NCBI GenBank assembly: GCA_002099365.1 | Contig: MSED01000009.1 | Location: 682,001 to 746,000 of the forward strand | DNA length: 64,000 nucleotides | Source of the DNA: Phialophora verrucosa | Taxonomy: Eukaryota > Ascomycota > Eurotiomycetes > Chaetothyriales > Herpotrichiellaceae | Direction: 5' to 3' | In this document: positions 1 to 10,928 of the stretch, one piece after another | How positions within the stretch are numbered: the first letter of the stretch is position 1 | Layout of the letters: every line of letters begins with the position of its first letter | Notes under the pieces: model-generated | What the model saw: the letters and a program-made list of their open reading frames with translations, nothing else | Databases searched by the model: none | What the model was told of the DNA's origin: nothing | Translations under genes and position numbers: made by a program

Positions 1-1920
1 AGACCCAGGCGCTGTGTTGAAGAGTTTTAGAGAAGGTGACTTCTCTTTATTGAAGATCTGGGTCGGGCTGGAAGCCAGAAGATTTTTCCAGGCCAGTGCA
101 GAAAGTGTTGAGATGTGCGTCAAGTATGATCTGCTTAGCCCAAATGTCTGAAGCAGGTAACGAGTATCAGCATTGTCACTCTGGACACAGCTGGCCGAAG
201 GGGGCCCCCCTATCGCATTAGCTCTCCGACACCTCAACCCTCCACAGCGGTATCCCACCACCCCGACTTGCCGCTTGACGCCAAGCTAGACTTTCACTGT
301 TTGAATGCCGGGTGTAGCTTGGGGCGCAAAAGGACATCCCTATGTTCCCGAAAACCTCCAAACTTTCGACGACGGTGCTGTGATTCGTGAAGTTGGATTT
401 GGCATCTTGTACAAAGGAAAGTCGTTGACGAGTAATGGCACAACAGCGACTATTTTTATAAAGACATTGCGTCGTATCGTCTACTCAATTGTAGCTCGAC
501 ATGGACTGTACGGTCCATTTTCCACTGCTAGTTGAAGAGCTGGGTTCCGGTACCGAATCACACACCTACGCACATTCTCAACCCTGCAGAGTACTTGGTA
601 TGTACAAACTCGGTACACCGGCAGCATATGCACCGAAGCGAGCTGCGACAGACCAGATTAGAACCGACCCACGGCTCTCCAAGCTCGTGTGGGCTAAACG
701 TACTTGACGTTCGACTCGGAGATGCTGACAGCGAAAGCACTTTGATTACGACGCGCTGGTGCGCCGGCCGTCCGAGGCAAGATGGGACTGAACAATTAGC
801 CGATTGTGATTGCCTGCGATAAGTGCCGTTTGCTTCAACTGCAAAGAGGCAGCCGAGCTTGGACATCAACATCAAAGGCTTTGCATGCCCAGAAATGCTT
901 AGAGCGAATGGATCAGCTCACTGCATTGTCTGAAAGTGTGCTAAAGCAACGAGAAGCTTTTGCCAGCTTCCAGAATCAGGCGACCGTTCTCTCGCTTATC
1001 AGGTACGAGGTTGCATTCCGCATGCAATTCGGTAGATGTCATGTGCGCTGCCGCAACTGACTTCTTCCGTCCTGCAACACGGCGCAAGAAGCGTTCCCCG
1101 ACAGGAGGCTGGGGTGATACGAGTAGAGTTAGGGGCTGAGATTGGACGGAGCGTTCTCGAACTTTTGCTAGTGGAAGCGCGGAGGGGTAAATTACCATGG
1201 AAAGCCTCCACCCCCGTGGCGTGAAAGTGATGGGGAGGCCGGGGGCGGTGGGTGGTTTTGCGGGGAAAGGGCCACAGTCGACCATGCGGCGACGGACCGG
1301 GGACGGTTTCCACACCGTGGCCAAGGGCTGGAATACCAGCAGACCGCTGGAATGGAGAGGAGTGTTGCTGGGTCTCCCCTTTTATCATTTGCAGCTTTCG
1401 TCTGCACTGCTCCGGCTGGGTGGAGGATATGGTGCTGTTAAGCCATGTGCCAGGTGACCACGACCAACCACAACATTCACCAAGACGCGATCACCTCCCG
1501 CACTCGGAATATACATCATGCGCTCTTGGCTTTCTCCGGCACGTCACCGGTGTATTCCCGTCTAAGCTCTTCTGCCCAGGAATGGGCGCTCACATCAACA
1601 CTCCACAACGTCAGCCCAGCCTGCTTGCCCCAGCTTGATTCCTCCGCCAACACACATACACCAGGGTCTCCAGTGGCCAGCTGGCGGCTGCATTAGCCAT
1701 GATCCCATGGATCATCCCCACGATTTCTGCTTCCATGCGTGGCAAACAGACGGCACCTCGCTTCCACGGGACTGGGAGGGTTGGCCATGTGTAGCTCTGA
1801 GCCCAAGCTCCGGTCTTTAAAAAGGATGACGGGGCCCTGGTCCGTTTGAGACTCCTTCTCCTCTCCTTCCAGCTTGCGACTGTGCGCTTTCAGCTGCCGC
1901 GTTGACAGCTAGACCTCAGA
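1..1920. other. Intergenic, no supported gene
   Basis: No open frame here has recognisable domain content or plausible exon structure. The last 110 bases are the core promoter of the downstream permease: a TATA-like TTTAAAAAG lies at about 1816-1824, roughly 100 nt before its ATG, followed by a pyrimidine-rich stretch. Confidence 0.5.
1816..1824 (+). promoter_or_regulatory. TATA-like element of the permease gene
   Basis: TTTAAAAAG about 100 nt upstream of the ATG at 1921, followed by a CT-rich tract (TCCTTCTCCTCTCCTTCC) typical of fungal transcription start regions. Inferred from position and composition only. Confidence 0.35.
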
Positions 1921-3707
1921 ATGGGTGATATCAAAATCGGAGCCAATGGAGTGATCCTCGACCATGAGGTCCTGGGCGACAAGGTCGATCTCTCCCATGA
2001 TGAGGCCTTGCACTTTGGCGCCCTCACTGATGAGGAGCGTGCCATCGAGAAGAAGCTTGTGCGCAAGATCGATTTGCGGATCATGCCTCTCGTTGTGCTC
2101 GTCTATCTGATGAACTACATTGACCGGTACGCCCTTACTACTGCCCGCACGTGTATCATACCAGGCCTAAGGCTGACGAGAACCCCAGAAACAACTATGC
2201 CGCAGCTAGACTCCAAGGCCTTGAGGAGGACTTGCACTTGCGTGGAGATCAATATCAGACTGGTAAAGCTGACTCTCACCCAGCACTGGCTCCCCCTTCT
2301 GACCGGTCGTGCAGGTCTCTCTATCCTCTTCGTCAGTTACATTATCGCGCAAGTGCCCTCCAACCTTCTACTCAACCACCTCGGTCGCCCATCACTATAC
2401 TTGGGCTTCTTCGTGTGTGCCTGGGGCTTGGTTTCCGCCTTAACATGCCTTGTCAAGAGCTTTGCAGGCATCATCGTGTGTCGACTGATGCTCGGGTTCA
2501 TGGAGGCACCATTTTTTCCTGGTACGGCAGCCCTTGCTCTATGGTAACGGAGAATTAATACTAATTCTTTTAAAGGCGTCCTTTTCTATCTGTCCAAGTG
2601 GTATACGAAGAAAGAATTGAACCTGCGGATGTCAATCTTTTACTCCGGCTCCCTTATCAGCGGTGCTTTTGGAAACCTTATTGCAGCTGGTATTCTCAGC
2701 GGCTTGGCTGGTGAGATGGGCTTGTCAGCATGGTGAGTGACTCCCAGGCCTCGCACGAACGGCTTCTCCTTCAAATCCAAGCAGCTCTGACGTCTGCTTC
2801 TAGGCAATGGCTCTACATTATCGAAGGTTCGATCACCTGTTTCATCGGAATCGTCATCGTTTTCGTCCTTCCCGACTTCCCCAGCACGTGGAAAAGGCTA
2901 TCTCCCGAGATGAAAAACGTGGCCAACCGCCGACTTGCCATCGAAGCCGCCGAAGCCGACGTCGACGACGCAGGTGCAATGTCGCAATGGAAGGGCTTTA
3001 AACTGGCCATGACCGACTCCAAGACATACATGTTGGCCATCGCCTACATGTGCATTACTGGCGCGGCGGGCTTTCAAAACTTCTTCCCAACACTCACGGC
3101 TACGCTGGGCTACAACCACATTGTTTCCCTGCTGCTGTGCGCCCCGCCATATATGTTCATGGTGTTCTACTCGTTTGCGCACTCTGTTATTTCGGACCGC
3201 ATGGGCAACCGCTTCTGGTTCTTCATGTATCCGATCCCGATTACCATCGTGGGATGTGTCGTGTTTATGACGACCGACTCCTTCGGGCCTCGCTATTTCA
3301 GCCTGTTCCTCCTGATCTTCATCTTCGCCATGAACGGAACATGCTATGCATGGATCGCGTCCGCCATCCCGCGGCCTCCAGCGAAACGCGCTGCCGCGTA
3401 CGCCTTCATCAACTCGATCGGCAATTCCGCCTCCATCTGGACTCCCTTCACCTATCGACCGCAGGACGAGCCGCACTACAGACTCGCGCTGGGGATCTGT
3501 ATCGGCTTGCAGGTTATCGCGGCAGTGATGGGCGTGAGCATGCGGATCAAGCTGACGAGGCAGAACCATCGGCTTGAGAGGATGGAGAACGAGGATGTCC
3601 CGTTGACGGAGCGCGATCTGGCCAAGTTGAGGAAGACGGCCGAGGTCGAGGGCATTGATCTTGCGGCTGCCCGGAGATTGCAGAAGGGCTACCGCTACAC
3701 GATCTAA
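1921..3707 (+). CDS. MFS permease, allantoate/nicotinate (Dal5/TNA1-like) family
   Basis: A plasma-membrane transporter of the anion:cation symporter (ACS) branch of the major facilitator superfamily, whose known fungal members import allantoate, nicotinate, pantothenate or similar organic anions. Five exons fit: 1921-2126, 2189-2262, 2315-2521, 2576-2732 and 2804-3707, giving 515 aa with frame kept throughout. Conserved landmarks are the first helix ending MNYIDR, the following RLQGLEEDL block (split by introns), SYIIAQVPSN in helix 2, EAPFFPG at the end of exon 3, and FYLSKWYTKKEL in the helix 4/5 loop. The intron at 2522-2575 ends with a clear branch site (CTAAT). Earlier donors such as the one after the in-frame TGG at 2542 break the frame. 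The C-terminal tail is cytosolic and charged. The substrate cannot be read from sequence. Confidence 0.9.
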
Positions 3708-4908
3708 AATTTCCAACTAGCGAGCCCGTGGGTGTCTCCCTTCGTAGCGCCGACGGGACACGGAATGTGTGTTGTGTGTTGGACTCCGGCTGTTCCAGTT
3801 TCATTGAAGCCAGTGGGCTAACTAACCTTTGCCTTCCCTAGCTATTAATGCAGATGCATGCAGAATCTAGGCAGACTTGCCATGACAATAAGCAGACGCG
3901 ATTGATTCCCATGGAAGTGAAAATGTATATGTATAAGCAGATCAGATGTCTCAAATCCAGTGTGCACACACACAGCTGTTTGCTTCTCTTCACCCAGGTC
4001 GACTGATCTGATGTAAGAGTATCCTGGATATCTATCTCCCTCCCTCCTCTAAGGTGCCAGCGCGCCTCGACGGCTTGAATAGTCAATACTAGTCGGCTGG
4101 CTGGAGGGCTCCCACCTCGTCTCGTCTCAGTTCAGCTCCGTGCAATTCAAGTCGGTTCACTTCCGTCGGCTCGGCCCAATATGCGGAATCTTTAGGGTCG
4201 CACACTCGTGTGGGGGTGGGATTGCGGATGGGGGTCCCCCCGCGACGGACCCGTCGATCTTGAGACCAGAGGTGGGACCACGGGAGTTTTGAGGCCGAGT
4301 TTGAGCGTGCATGTACTGAAGGGCAACAGAAATGGGCCTTTGAGAGGGTTGATTTTCAAGGTTCGAGACTCGGCTGCTGCTGGGACCTGACTCTGTCAGA
4401 ACCTCTGCTGTGCAAATAACCTGCAAGAGTGCAGTTATCTCCCACGTACGAGTATCTCCACTTGTACCCGTATCTGTCCGTTGCAGGTTACGGAATCTTC
4501 TGGGGTGGGGGCACAGGTTAGGGGGGAGGGCCTAGCGCACACGCCCCGTCGTTGCCTGATGGTGCGGATCGGGCGAGGTATACATAGTACTGTACGAGTA
4601 CTCCGTACGAGTACCGAGTACCGGTCTGTAGTCAGTCGGAGGTGCTGAGCATTTCGGGAACTTCCAATCCTTCCTTTTCTGTTACCGAGAGCCGAGCAGC
4701 GCTTGGGCTGGCACTGCCGGTTTTGAGCTTTCAGCTTTCAGCTTGGCAAGGTAAATAAACTGGCAATTGCTGAGCGGCGGACTTTGCAGACGTGATACTT
4801 TTGTACATTTGATCGAGTGGGTTTAAATAGTAATTCGTAGATCTTACGGAAACCTTCGCAGCCTTGTGCCTCTTCGCGTCCACCTCGACGTCTGCACACA
4901 GCTCGACC
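3708..4908. other. Convergent intergenic region
   Basis: 3' flanks of the permease and of the minus-strand coiled-coil gene. No gene seen. It contains a short (CA)n tract near 3967 and a dense group of GTACGAGTAC and GTACTCCGTAC words at 4592-4620. Confidence 0.5.
4592..4620. repeat. Clustered GTACGAGTAC / GTACTCCGTAC words
   Basis: Two perfect copies of GTACGAGTAC (4592-4601 and 4605-4614) overlap one GTACTCCGTAC (4598-4608), followed by CGAGTACCGG. The same words recur in other intergenic regions of the window. Confidence 0.6.
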
Positions 4909-6562
4909 TCACGGTGTGTAGTAATTTGCTATACCTTTCTCATCGGCCTGGATGAGCTCTCGCATCAAAACACCAGTCCGATCCTGGACTTCAGGAGTGA
5001 AGTGCTCATGCTGCTTCCCATCAACTGGGGGAAGAGAGCACTGTAGTGGCAAGGCCAGACCGGCCTTCCATTCGGCGGACACCTCTTTCTGCACGTCCTC
5101 GGTCGGGGCTGTACCGGGTCGAGTAATCAGCTTGCTCGTGGGTATGGCAATCTGCGTGAGCTGGGTGAACATGGCGCCGGCAAAGCTGCTGCAGCACGCG
5201 TCGACAGTGAAACTTGTGGCGCCAATTTGGCCGAGTTTCTTGACGTAGAGGGCAGTAGACATGGTGAAGTGGTTGGATTCAGAGACGGTAGTGAAAACTT
5301 TTGCCACATCGTCGACCTGGATCTTCATCTTGTTCAAATTGGACTTGAGGGATTCGAGCGGGGGTGCTAACGCCTCAAGGGAAGCAAGCGTGTCGGCGGT
5401 CTGCTGCTGTAACTTGTTCACATTGTCCACAATTGGCGTGGCCTGTTCGACTATGCCGTTGGCGATTGCTGCAGTGGCCTGGTTCTGCGCGATGCCCGTG
5501 TTGCAGGTCTGGATGATGCTATAGTGCTTCTGCAGGAAGTCATCCCAGTCGTCGGGGAAGGATGCCCCAAAAGCGTTGAGGATAGCCTTCTAAACGAAGT
5601 GTCAGATGGCGTCACAGCTTCTCAGGGGGGAGGAGATGGCAACTTACGCCAATGCCAGCTAGGTCGTCTGCCATATTCATATGAAGGTGATTCGTGACTT
5701 CATCTTTCTGCTCCTGGACGTTCTTCTGAAGATCATCTATCGCTTTCTGTGCGGTTGCCGCACTGTCCTTCTGTCCTGCAATGGTTTCAGAGTTGAATTT
5801 GCCAAAGCTGGTCATGTCGGCCAAGAGCGGTGGGATCTCCCCCTGGTCCAAGTCCCGAACTTGAACTGTCAGGTCCCCAACCAAGGACAGAAGTGTGGCC
5901 GCAGAGTCCGTGGCATCTGAGAAACCCTTTTGGCTTCCATTGATGACCTGGAGCAGGAAATCGCTGGGATCCATGATGCCGCCCTTTTCCAATTTCGCCT
6001 CTCGGATTTCCTCGACAGAATGGCCACGCAAGATCATGGCCAGTCGCGTCAGGCCCTCGAGACCGGAATTGAGATTTAGAATGACTTGGGTGTACTCTTG
6101 TTCGACATTCGTTTGTAGCTGATTGTGGATGGCATCGACCTGGCCCATGTATTGAGTCAATCGTAGGCCGAGAGTGTCTGCTTGAGCTTTGATCGGATCC
6201 AGTTGTGCGGCAATTTGTACCTGTGACTGCACTTGTGCGGCTTGCAGCGCCTTGTTGGCTTCGTCATCCAATCTGGACCATTCCTGCTGAGCTTGTTCCA
6301 TACGCTCGCGCTGCTTCTTTCTTTCAGGATCCATGGCCTCAAGAGCGGCCTCGGTACCCTCCACTACGCCATTTGCAACTGTGTTCGCCCCTGCCTTGGC
6401 CGTGTCGCTGATGGCCCCGCTGGCGGTTGTTGCCGCCCCAGCAATGGCGCCTCCTGCAGATTCGGCGGTGTTTTGGATAGCATGACCTGCTTGAGTGGCA
6501 GCACCAGCAAGGGTGTCTCCTGCACTTTCAAATGCGTGACCGACGTCATCTAAGAAACCCAT
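4909..6562 (-). CDS. Unknown all-helical coiled-coil protein (531 aa), half of a divergent pair
   Basis: Two exons, 6562-5648 and 5589-4909, joined across a GT-AG intron in phase 0, give 531 aa. I do not recognise a named family. The first ~75 residues are Ala/Gly/Thr-rich with a loose 11-residue periodicity (TLAGAATQAG, SAGGAIAGAA, ANTVANGVV) that could form an amphipathic, lipid-associating helix. An acidic-basic stretch and long Gln/Asp/Leu heptad-like helices follow to about residue 440, and then a moderately hydrophobic block with a double cysteine (VDACCSSFAGAMF). No classical signal peptide is visible. The overall plan, long helices plus one apolar patch, resembles alpha-helical membrane-active proteins of the ClyA/HBL/Xax type, but that is inference from architecture, not from a matched motif. 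It diverges from the next gene across 789 bp, suggesting co-regulation. Confidence 0.75.
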
Positions 6563-7351
6563 CTTGTCGTCCTTTCCAAGTATCAGTTTGTCTCCATGCT
6601 ATTATCTCGAGGGAGGAGGGCAGCCCCTTTTGAAGCAACAGGAAGCCATCCTCGTGGCACTTCATTTTCAGAGCCTCTGAATGCTGCGAGGAGACAAGAG
6701 CTGAGTAGAAGAGTGGCGTTCGTCGCCTTAGCTGGGAGTTCACGACTTGGTGAGATGCTCAGCAGAAGATGAGAAGCCACAAAACACGAGGAACACCTTC
6801 CTATTTCGTCCAGCTGAAAGAGCGAACCAATCACGGCCAGTTTTCTCCACGCTAACCTGATTAAACATTTCTCGCGCTTCTGTCGCGACTTTGAAATTCA
6901 ATCGTGGATTCTCCACCGTCGCTACTGATGGACTTCAGCTCGCCATTCTTTCACATCGTGAACGTATATTCTCCGCGAGAGAGTTCCTTGCAGCTCGAGG
7001 GATTTCTCGAACGCACAGGCGCCGGATTCGAGGAATATTGTGGCAGAGCGAGCCTGGGCTGATCGATATCCTTGTCGACACCATGTCGAACAGCCAGCCA
7101 CCATGCTTTCGCATTCCAGCACTCCTTCTTTACAGCTGGCCAGAGTACGCATGATTAGCATCTTCGTTCAGAGCACTGCCGGTAGGTGCAGAATCCACAG
7201 CATTAATCCTGTGACAACAAGCGGCGTCGTCGCAGGCAGAACGCTGTGCCTGGCTATTTAAACCGCACACTGTCCTCACGATGGGAGGATTGCCGCCTGT
7301 AACCTCCAGATCAACAACATACACTCCGACCTACGACTTTGCCCGTCAACC
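6563..7351. promoter_or_regulatory. Shared divergent promoter of the two coiled-coil genes
   Basis: 789 bp separate the two start codons. On the plus side a TATA-like CTATTTAAA lies at 7254-7262, about 90 nt upstream of the ATG at 7352. No gene-like ORF is present in between. Divergent fungal gene pairs with a short spacer are often co-expressed; this is an expectation, not shown here. Confidence 0.5.
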
Positions 7352-9927
7352 ATGGCCCAGTCTAATGGCGACCAGGTTAGCAACCCTCAAGCCGCAGTCA
7401 ATGATCAATTCATCTCCAAGATCAAGTCGTCGGTCCAATTCGATGACAGCTTCAACACCGCTCTCGCGTCTATACCGACCACCATTGCACCTCTAGCCAA
7501 GGCGAATATGTACGCAGCCCTTCCAGCAACGGCGACTGTGGATATGTCAAAAGTTATTGACCGCAACATATTCAAAACACAGCATAGTCTGGCCGCCTGC
7601 CTGGAAACTGTCGTGGACGCTTGTGTGTCGGCCTTTGATATGGCAGAGACCAACTTCTTCGGCATTAGTGCCAGAGCAGACGATGTGTTCAATATCCTTG
7701 GAAACGACATCTTTCCAGGATTGGCAGAAATGGAAACTCTTCCAACGCCCAAGGCTCTGGCCAAATTGAAGAATGCGTTGGACGATCTCAGGACCAAGGC
7801 TCTCACTGCAGAAAAGGACACTACGGATGTCTCCAAAGCGTTCGATCACATACTTGCCATGTCCATGGCCTTGCGCGAAGCCACCGTCGATCTTTCCAAC
7901 ATAAGCCAGGATGGTGCAAAACAGGCCCAGATGCAGGCTTACGCTACGGCGTTGAAGGTACAGGGCGAGGAAGATGCCGTCAAAACCGCTTCGGCTACGC
8001 TAGAACAGACCAAAGGGATCCTCGATGATGCGAGGGAGCGCTACAAGAAAGCCAGTGACGATTTCCCTAGTGAGTGACGACCAAATGAAGCTTCCGTACA
8101 CGGAAGATTGTGTCCTTCTGTGTATGCTGACATGAACAGATACCATGCAGGTCATGGGTGCTTCGATCGCCATGTCTGTCACTGATTGCTTGACCAATGT
8201 CATAACCCAGGTAGTTCCGATGCTGGTCATGAACGAGACTGTCGCCGGCCAGGTAGAGGGCGGAGTGCAAGTCGCCGAGAAAACAGGCGTTGACATAACA
8301 AAGACCGTGAAGGATTTCAATTCCACCAACCCTAACAGTGCACCTGTCGAGAATCCAGTTGCACCAAAGACAGTTGACTACGCAGGCGATGCGGGCTATC
8401 TCCTTGCCCCCTTGGACAAGCCCACCATCACACATTTACAGACTCTGGCCACTTCCGGTGCTGATGGAGGAATCAACTGGAGCGAGGTCGACACAACGGA
8501 CACGACATCAACAGACGATCCCACAGCCTTGTCGTACATCATCAAGCAACTGCAGACGGCATCGGAAGCTTCATCACTGACCGACAAGCCGCCTTCTCAA
8601 AAGCTCAAGGACATCCTCCACGGCGCCATCCAAACGGCAAAGGCGATCCAGTCTGCGGCTAAGGACTCGCAATCATTGACCGGGGCGTCGGACAAGGTCA
8701 AAGGCTGGCAGCAGGATATCCTGAACGCGGCACAAAATCTGGCAGTGCTGTGCACAACTGCCAACTCCAACCCAGGAACAGGAGGCGCCGTTGGTGCCAC
8801 ATTCAAAGCCATACAGTCTACAGCTGCTAACGCAAGTGCCACCACCTCGGCGGCCAAGAGCCTCCTCGACGGCGCGACGGCCAATCTCCAAGAGCAACAA
8901 AAAGCTTTAACCTCTGCTCTGACAAACTACACTTCCGCATCACAATCGCTGGCAGACGACCAGGCGGCGTTGGGCAAGGTGAAAGCCGACCTCATAACCT
9001 TCAAGCTAAACGCCCATACATTGGACGAGGTTGTCGCCATCTTGACCCTTGTCAACACGACGCTCCTGGACTTCAAGACGGAGATCAACAAACTTGTCCT
9101 GCACTTCCAAGCCCTCGCAAAACTAGTGACCATGGTCGTCGACGAGAACATGAACACCTTCCTGAAAGACCTGCAGACCGAAGTCCAGGATTCTGAGGAT
9201 AACATCGCCAAAGGTGGTCTCGGCGGCATCAAAGTCAGCGACCTGGCTTTGCAAATCTTCTACACCGCCGCCTGCACTCTAGCCGCGTACTTCGACCTCT
9301 TTGGCGATGTCACCTCCATGTACGTCGACACGTCGAAGAAATTCATCACCGACGGCATCTCGGGCGGCGGCCTGAACGTAGTCAGCAAGGTGGGCGCCTC
9401 CTTCCCACTTACGCCTTTCGACCCCGCCCACGCAGACAAGAACCTCGACCTCGACAAAGCCGCCGACGCCACAGGCGCGGACTACGACCCTCTCGTGCAG
9501 CAGGAGATCCAAGCACGCCTGGCTGAGATCGATTCCTGGGCCACAGCCGCGACCTCCAGCATCGCCGCCGTGCTGCAGGCCAAGCACACCGCCGCGCAGG
9601 ATAAAATGAACAGCCATCTCAAGTCACTCGCCGCAGAGATGCAGCGGGACGAGCAGAACCGCCTCGCCCTCACAGGGAGCACTGCCGCCGACAGCAAACT
9701 CCTCGAGCACATCAATGAGGGCCAGAAGCAGGGCGCCCAGGCCGTCACCGACGCGGCCAAGACGGGCCTCGAGAACACAGTCCTGCTAAGCACCGTTCCG
9801 GACGTCGCGAGGAGTGAAGGGCCCATCGACCTCGGGGCATTCAAGGTGAGTCGAGATTCTTCCCCAACAGCGCCCCCCCAATGTGCTGATCTTTCTGACT
9901 CTGGCTCAGGTCCATCGAGGAGGGTGA
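7352..9927 (+). CDS. Unknown long helical/coiled-coil protein with two apolar segments (813 aa)
   Basis: Three exons fit: 7352-8069, 8140-9845 and a terminal 18-nt exon 9910-9927 that encodes only VHRGG and the stop; total 813 aa. The protein is predicted almost wholly helical, with few Cys or aromatics and many Ala, Asp, Thr, Lys and Gln. Two apolar patches break the pattern: one just after the first intron (about residues 240-275, GASIAMSVTD then ITQVVPMLVM) and one around LALQIFYTAACTLAAYF near genomic 9244-9294. Heptad-like stretches lie between them and towards the C-terminus. No signal peptide is visible. It diverges from the 531-aa helical gene, which has a similar but shorter plan. 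The resemblance to helical pore-forming proteins is architectural only; function is unknown. If the last intron is retained, the frame runs open to 10100. Confidence 0.75.
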
Positions 9928-10928
9928 TTGGTGATACTTTGTGTGTAGAAACCAGTTGCATTGCGGCACTGGAAGGCCGTGTGTCCAAAACCCTCATTCA
10001 CTCTATCCTGTGCCTAGAAAGGGGGGGGTCTGTACCTCCGGTCAACGTACCCATCCATGTCGCTTTCCGACCGGGTGCCAGTCATTACTGTGGCTCCTAA
10101 TTTCGGCTCCTTCCATGTATTTGCATCTGACTTCTGCTGTACGAAGCACTGCCATAATATTCCTGCTTGTGTGGCTCACTTGCGGATCGGACACTCCACG
10201 TACATCTACATGATTGGGTACTGAACAGCGTGATTCAATGTTTGTACTTCTTTTCATTCCACTTCACTGCCTATATATATACCGGAATGTCGTACTGGTA
10301 CAAGATACACATGTCCAGCCATTTGTGGACTTGCAGGCCCTAATGGCCTCTCTCTTCTTCGACCAACTACTCCTTCTTGTTCTATCCCCACTGGATTTCC
10401 TTCCTGTCCGTCCAACAAAATCGAGTCGTGAGACTCACAATGACGTGTATACTTGACGTATTATATTTGCTTCCTTTGACTTTCCGATTCGATACACTCC
10501 ATTACGCGTTCAGAGATGGCGAAGACCCCAGCTCCAGATTCCAGGACCCGCGTCGCATCAGACGATTCCACACAAGTTTCCATCCTCGAAAATCGCAGTT
10601 GATGGATAACATAGTAAAGGTTTTGTGTCGCAGAAGCAAAGCATGGCCACCCATAGTCGTATTCCGTATGCCGGAAGATAGAAGCGTCGAAATCATTGAA
10701 TAACACCAAAAAAAAGTCTAAGTGCCGTCCAGCCATTGCAGATATCCGTGAAGTCCAAGTCATCCCATAGTCGAAGTCGCTGCTTTGCGAAAGATAATGT
10801 AGAAAGGATTTGATAGAGCGCTTATATTCGACAATAAATGACACGAGCCAGGTGGTAAGGTGATTTTGTTGAAAGGTGAGCGGGACGTCCGAGGTAGCTG
10901 CGCGGAGATCGAGAACCATGCCGGAATA
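9928..10928. other. Convergent intergenic region
   Basis: 3' flanks of the 813-aa helical gene and the 1372-aa minus-strand gene. A 152-codon minus-strand frame (10461-10919) sits just beyond the latter's stop but shows no domain and is treated as 3'UTR. Confidence 0.45.

Noticed and set aside
806..1060. A possible Zn2Cys6 start (IACDKCR) on the plus strand
   Set aside because: Only the first CX2C pair is present, the remaining four cysteines are missing, and the frame begins with a GTG and leads nowhere.
10461..10919. A 152-codon minus-strand frame just beyond the 1372-aa gene stop
   Set aside because: No domain, no signal, begins within 10 bp of the upstream stop, and no intron bridging the two was found; most likely 3'UTR.
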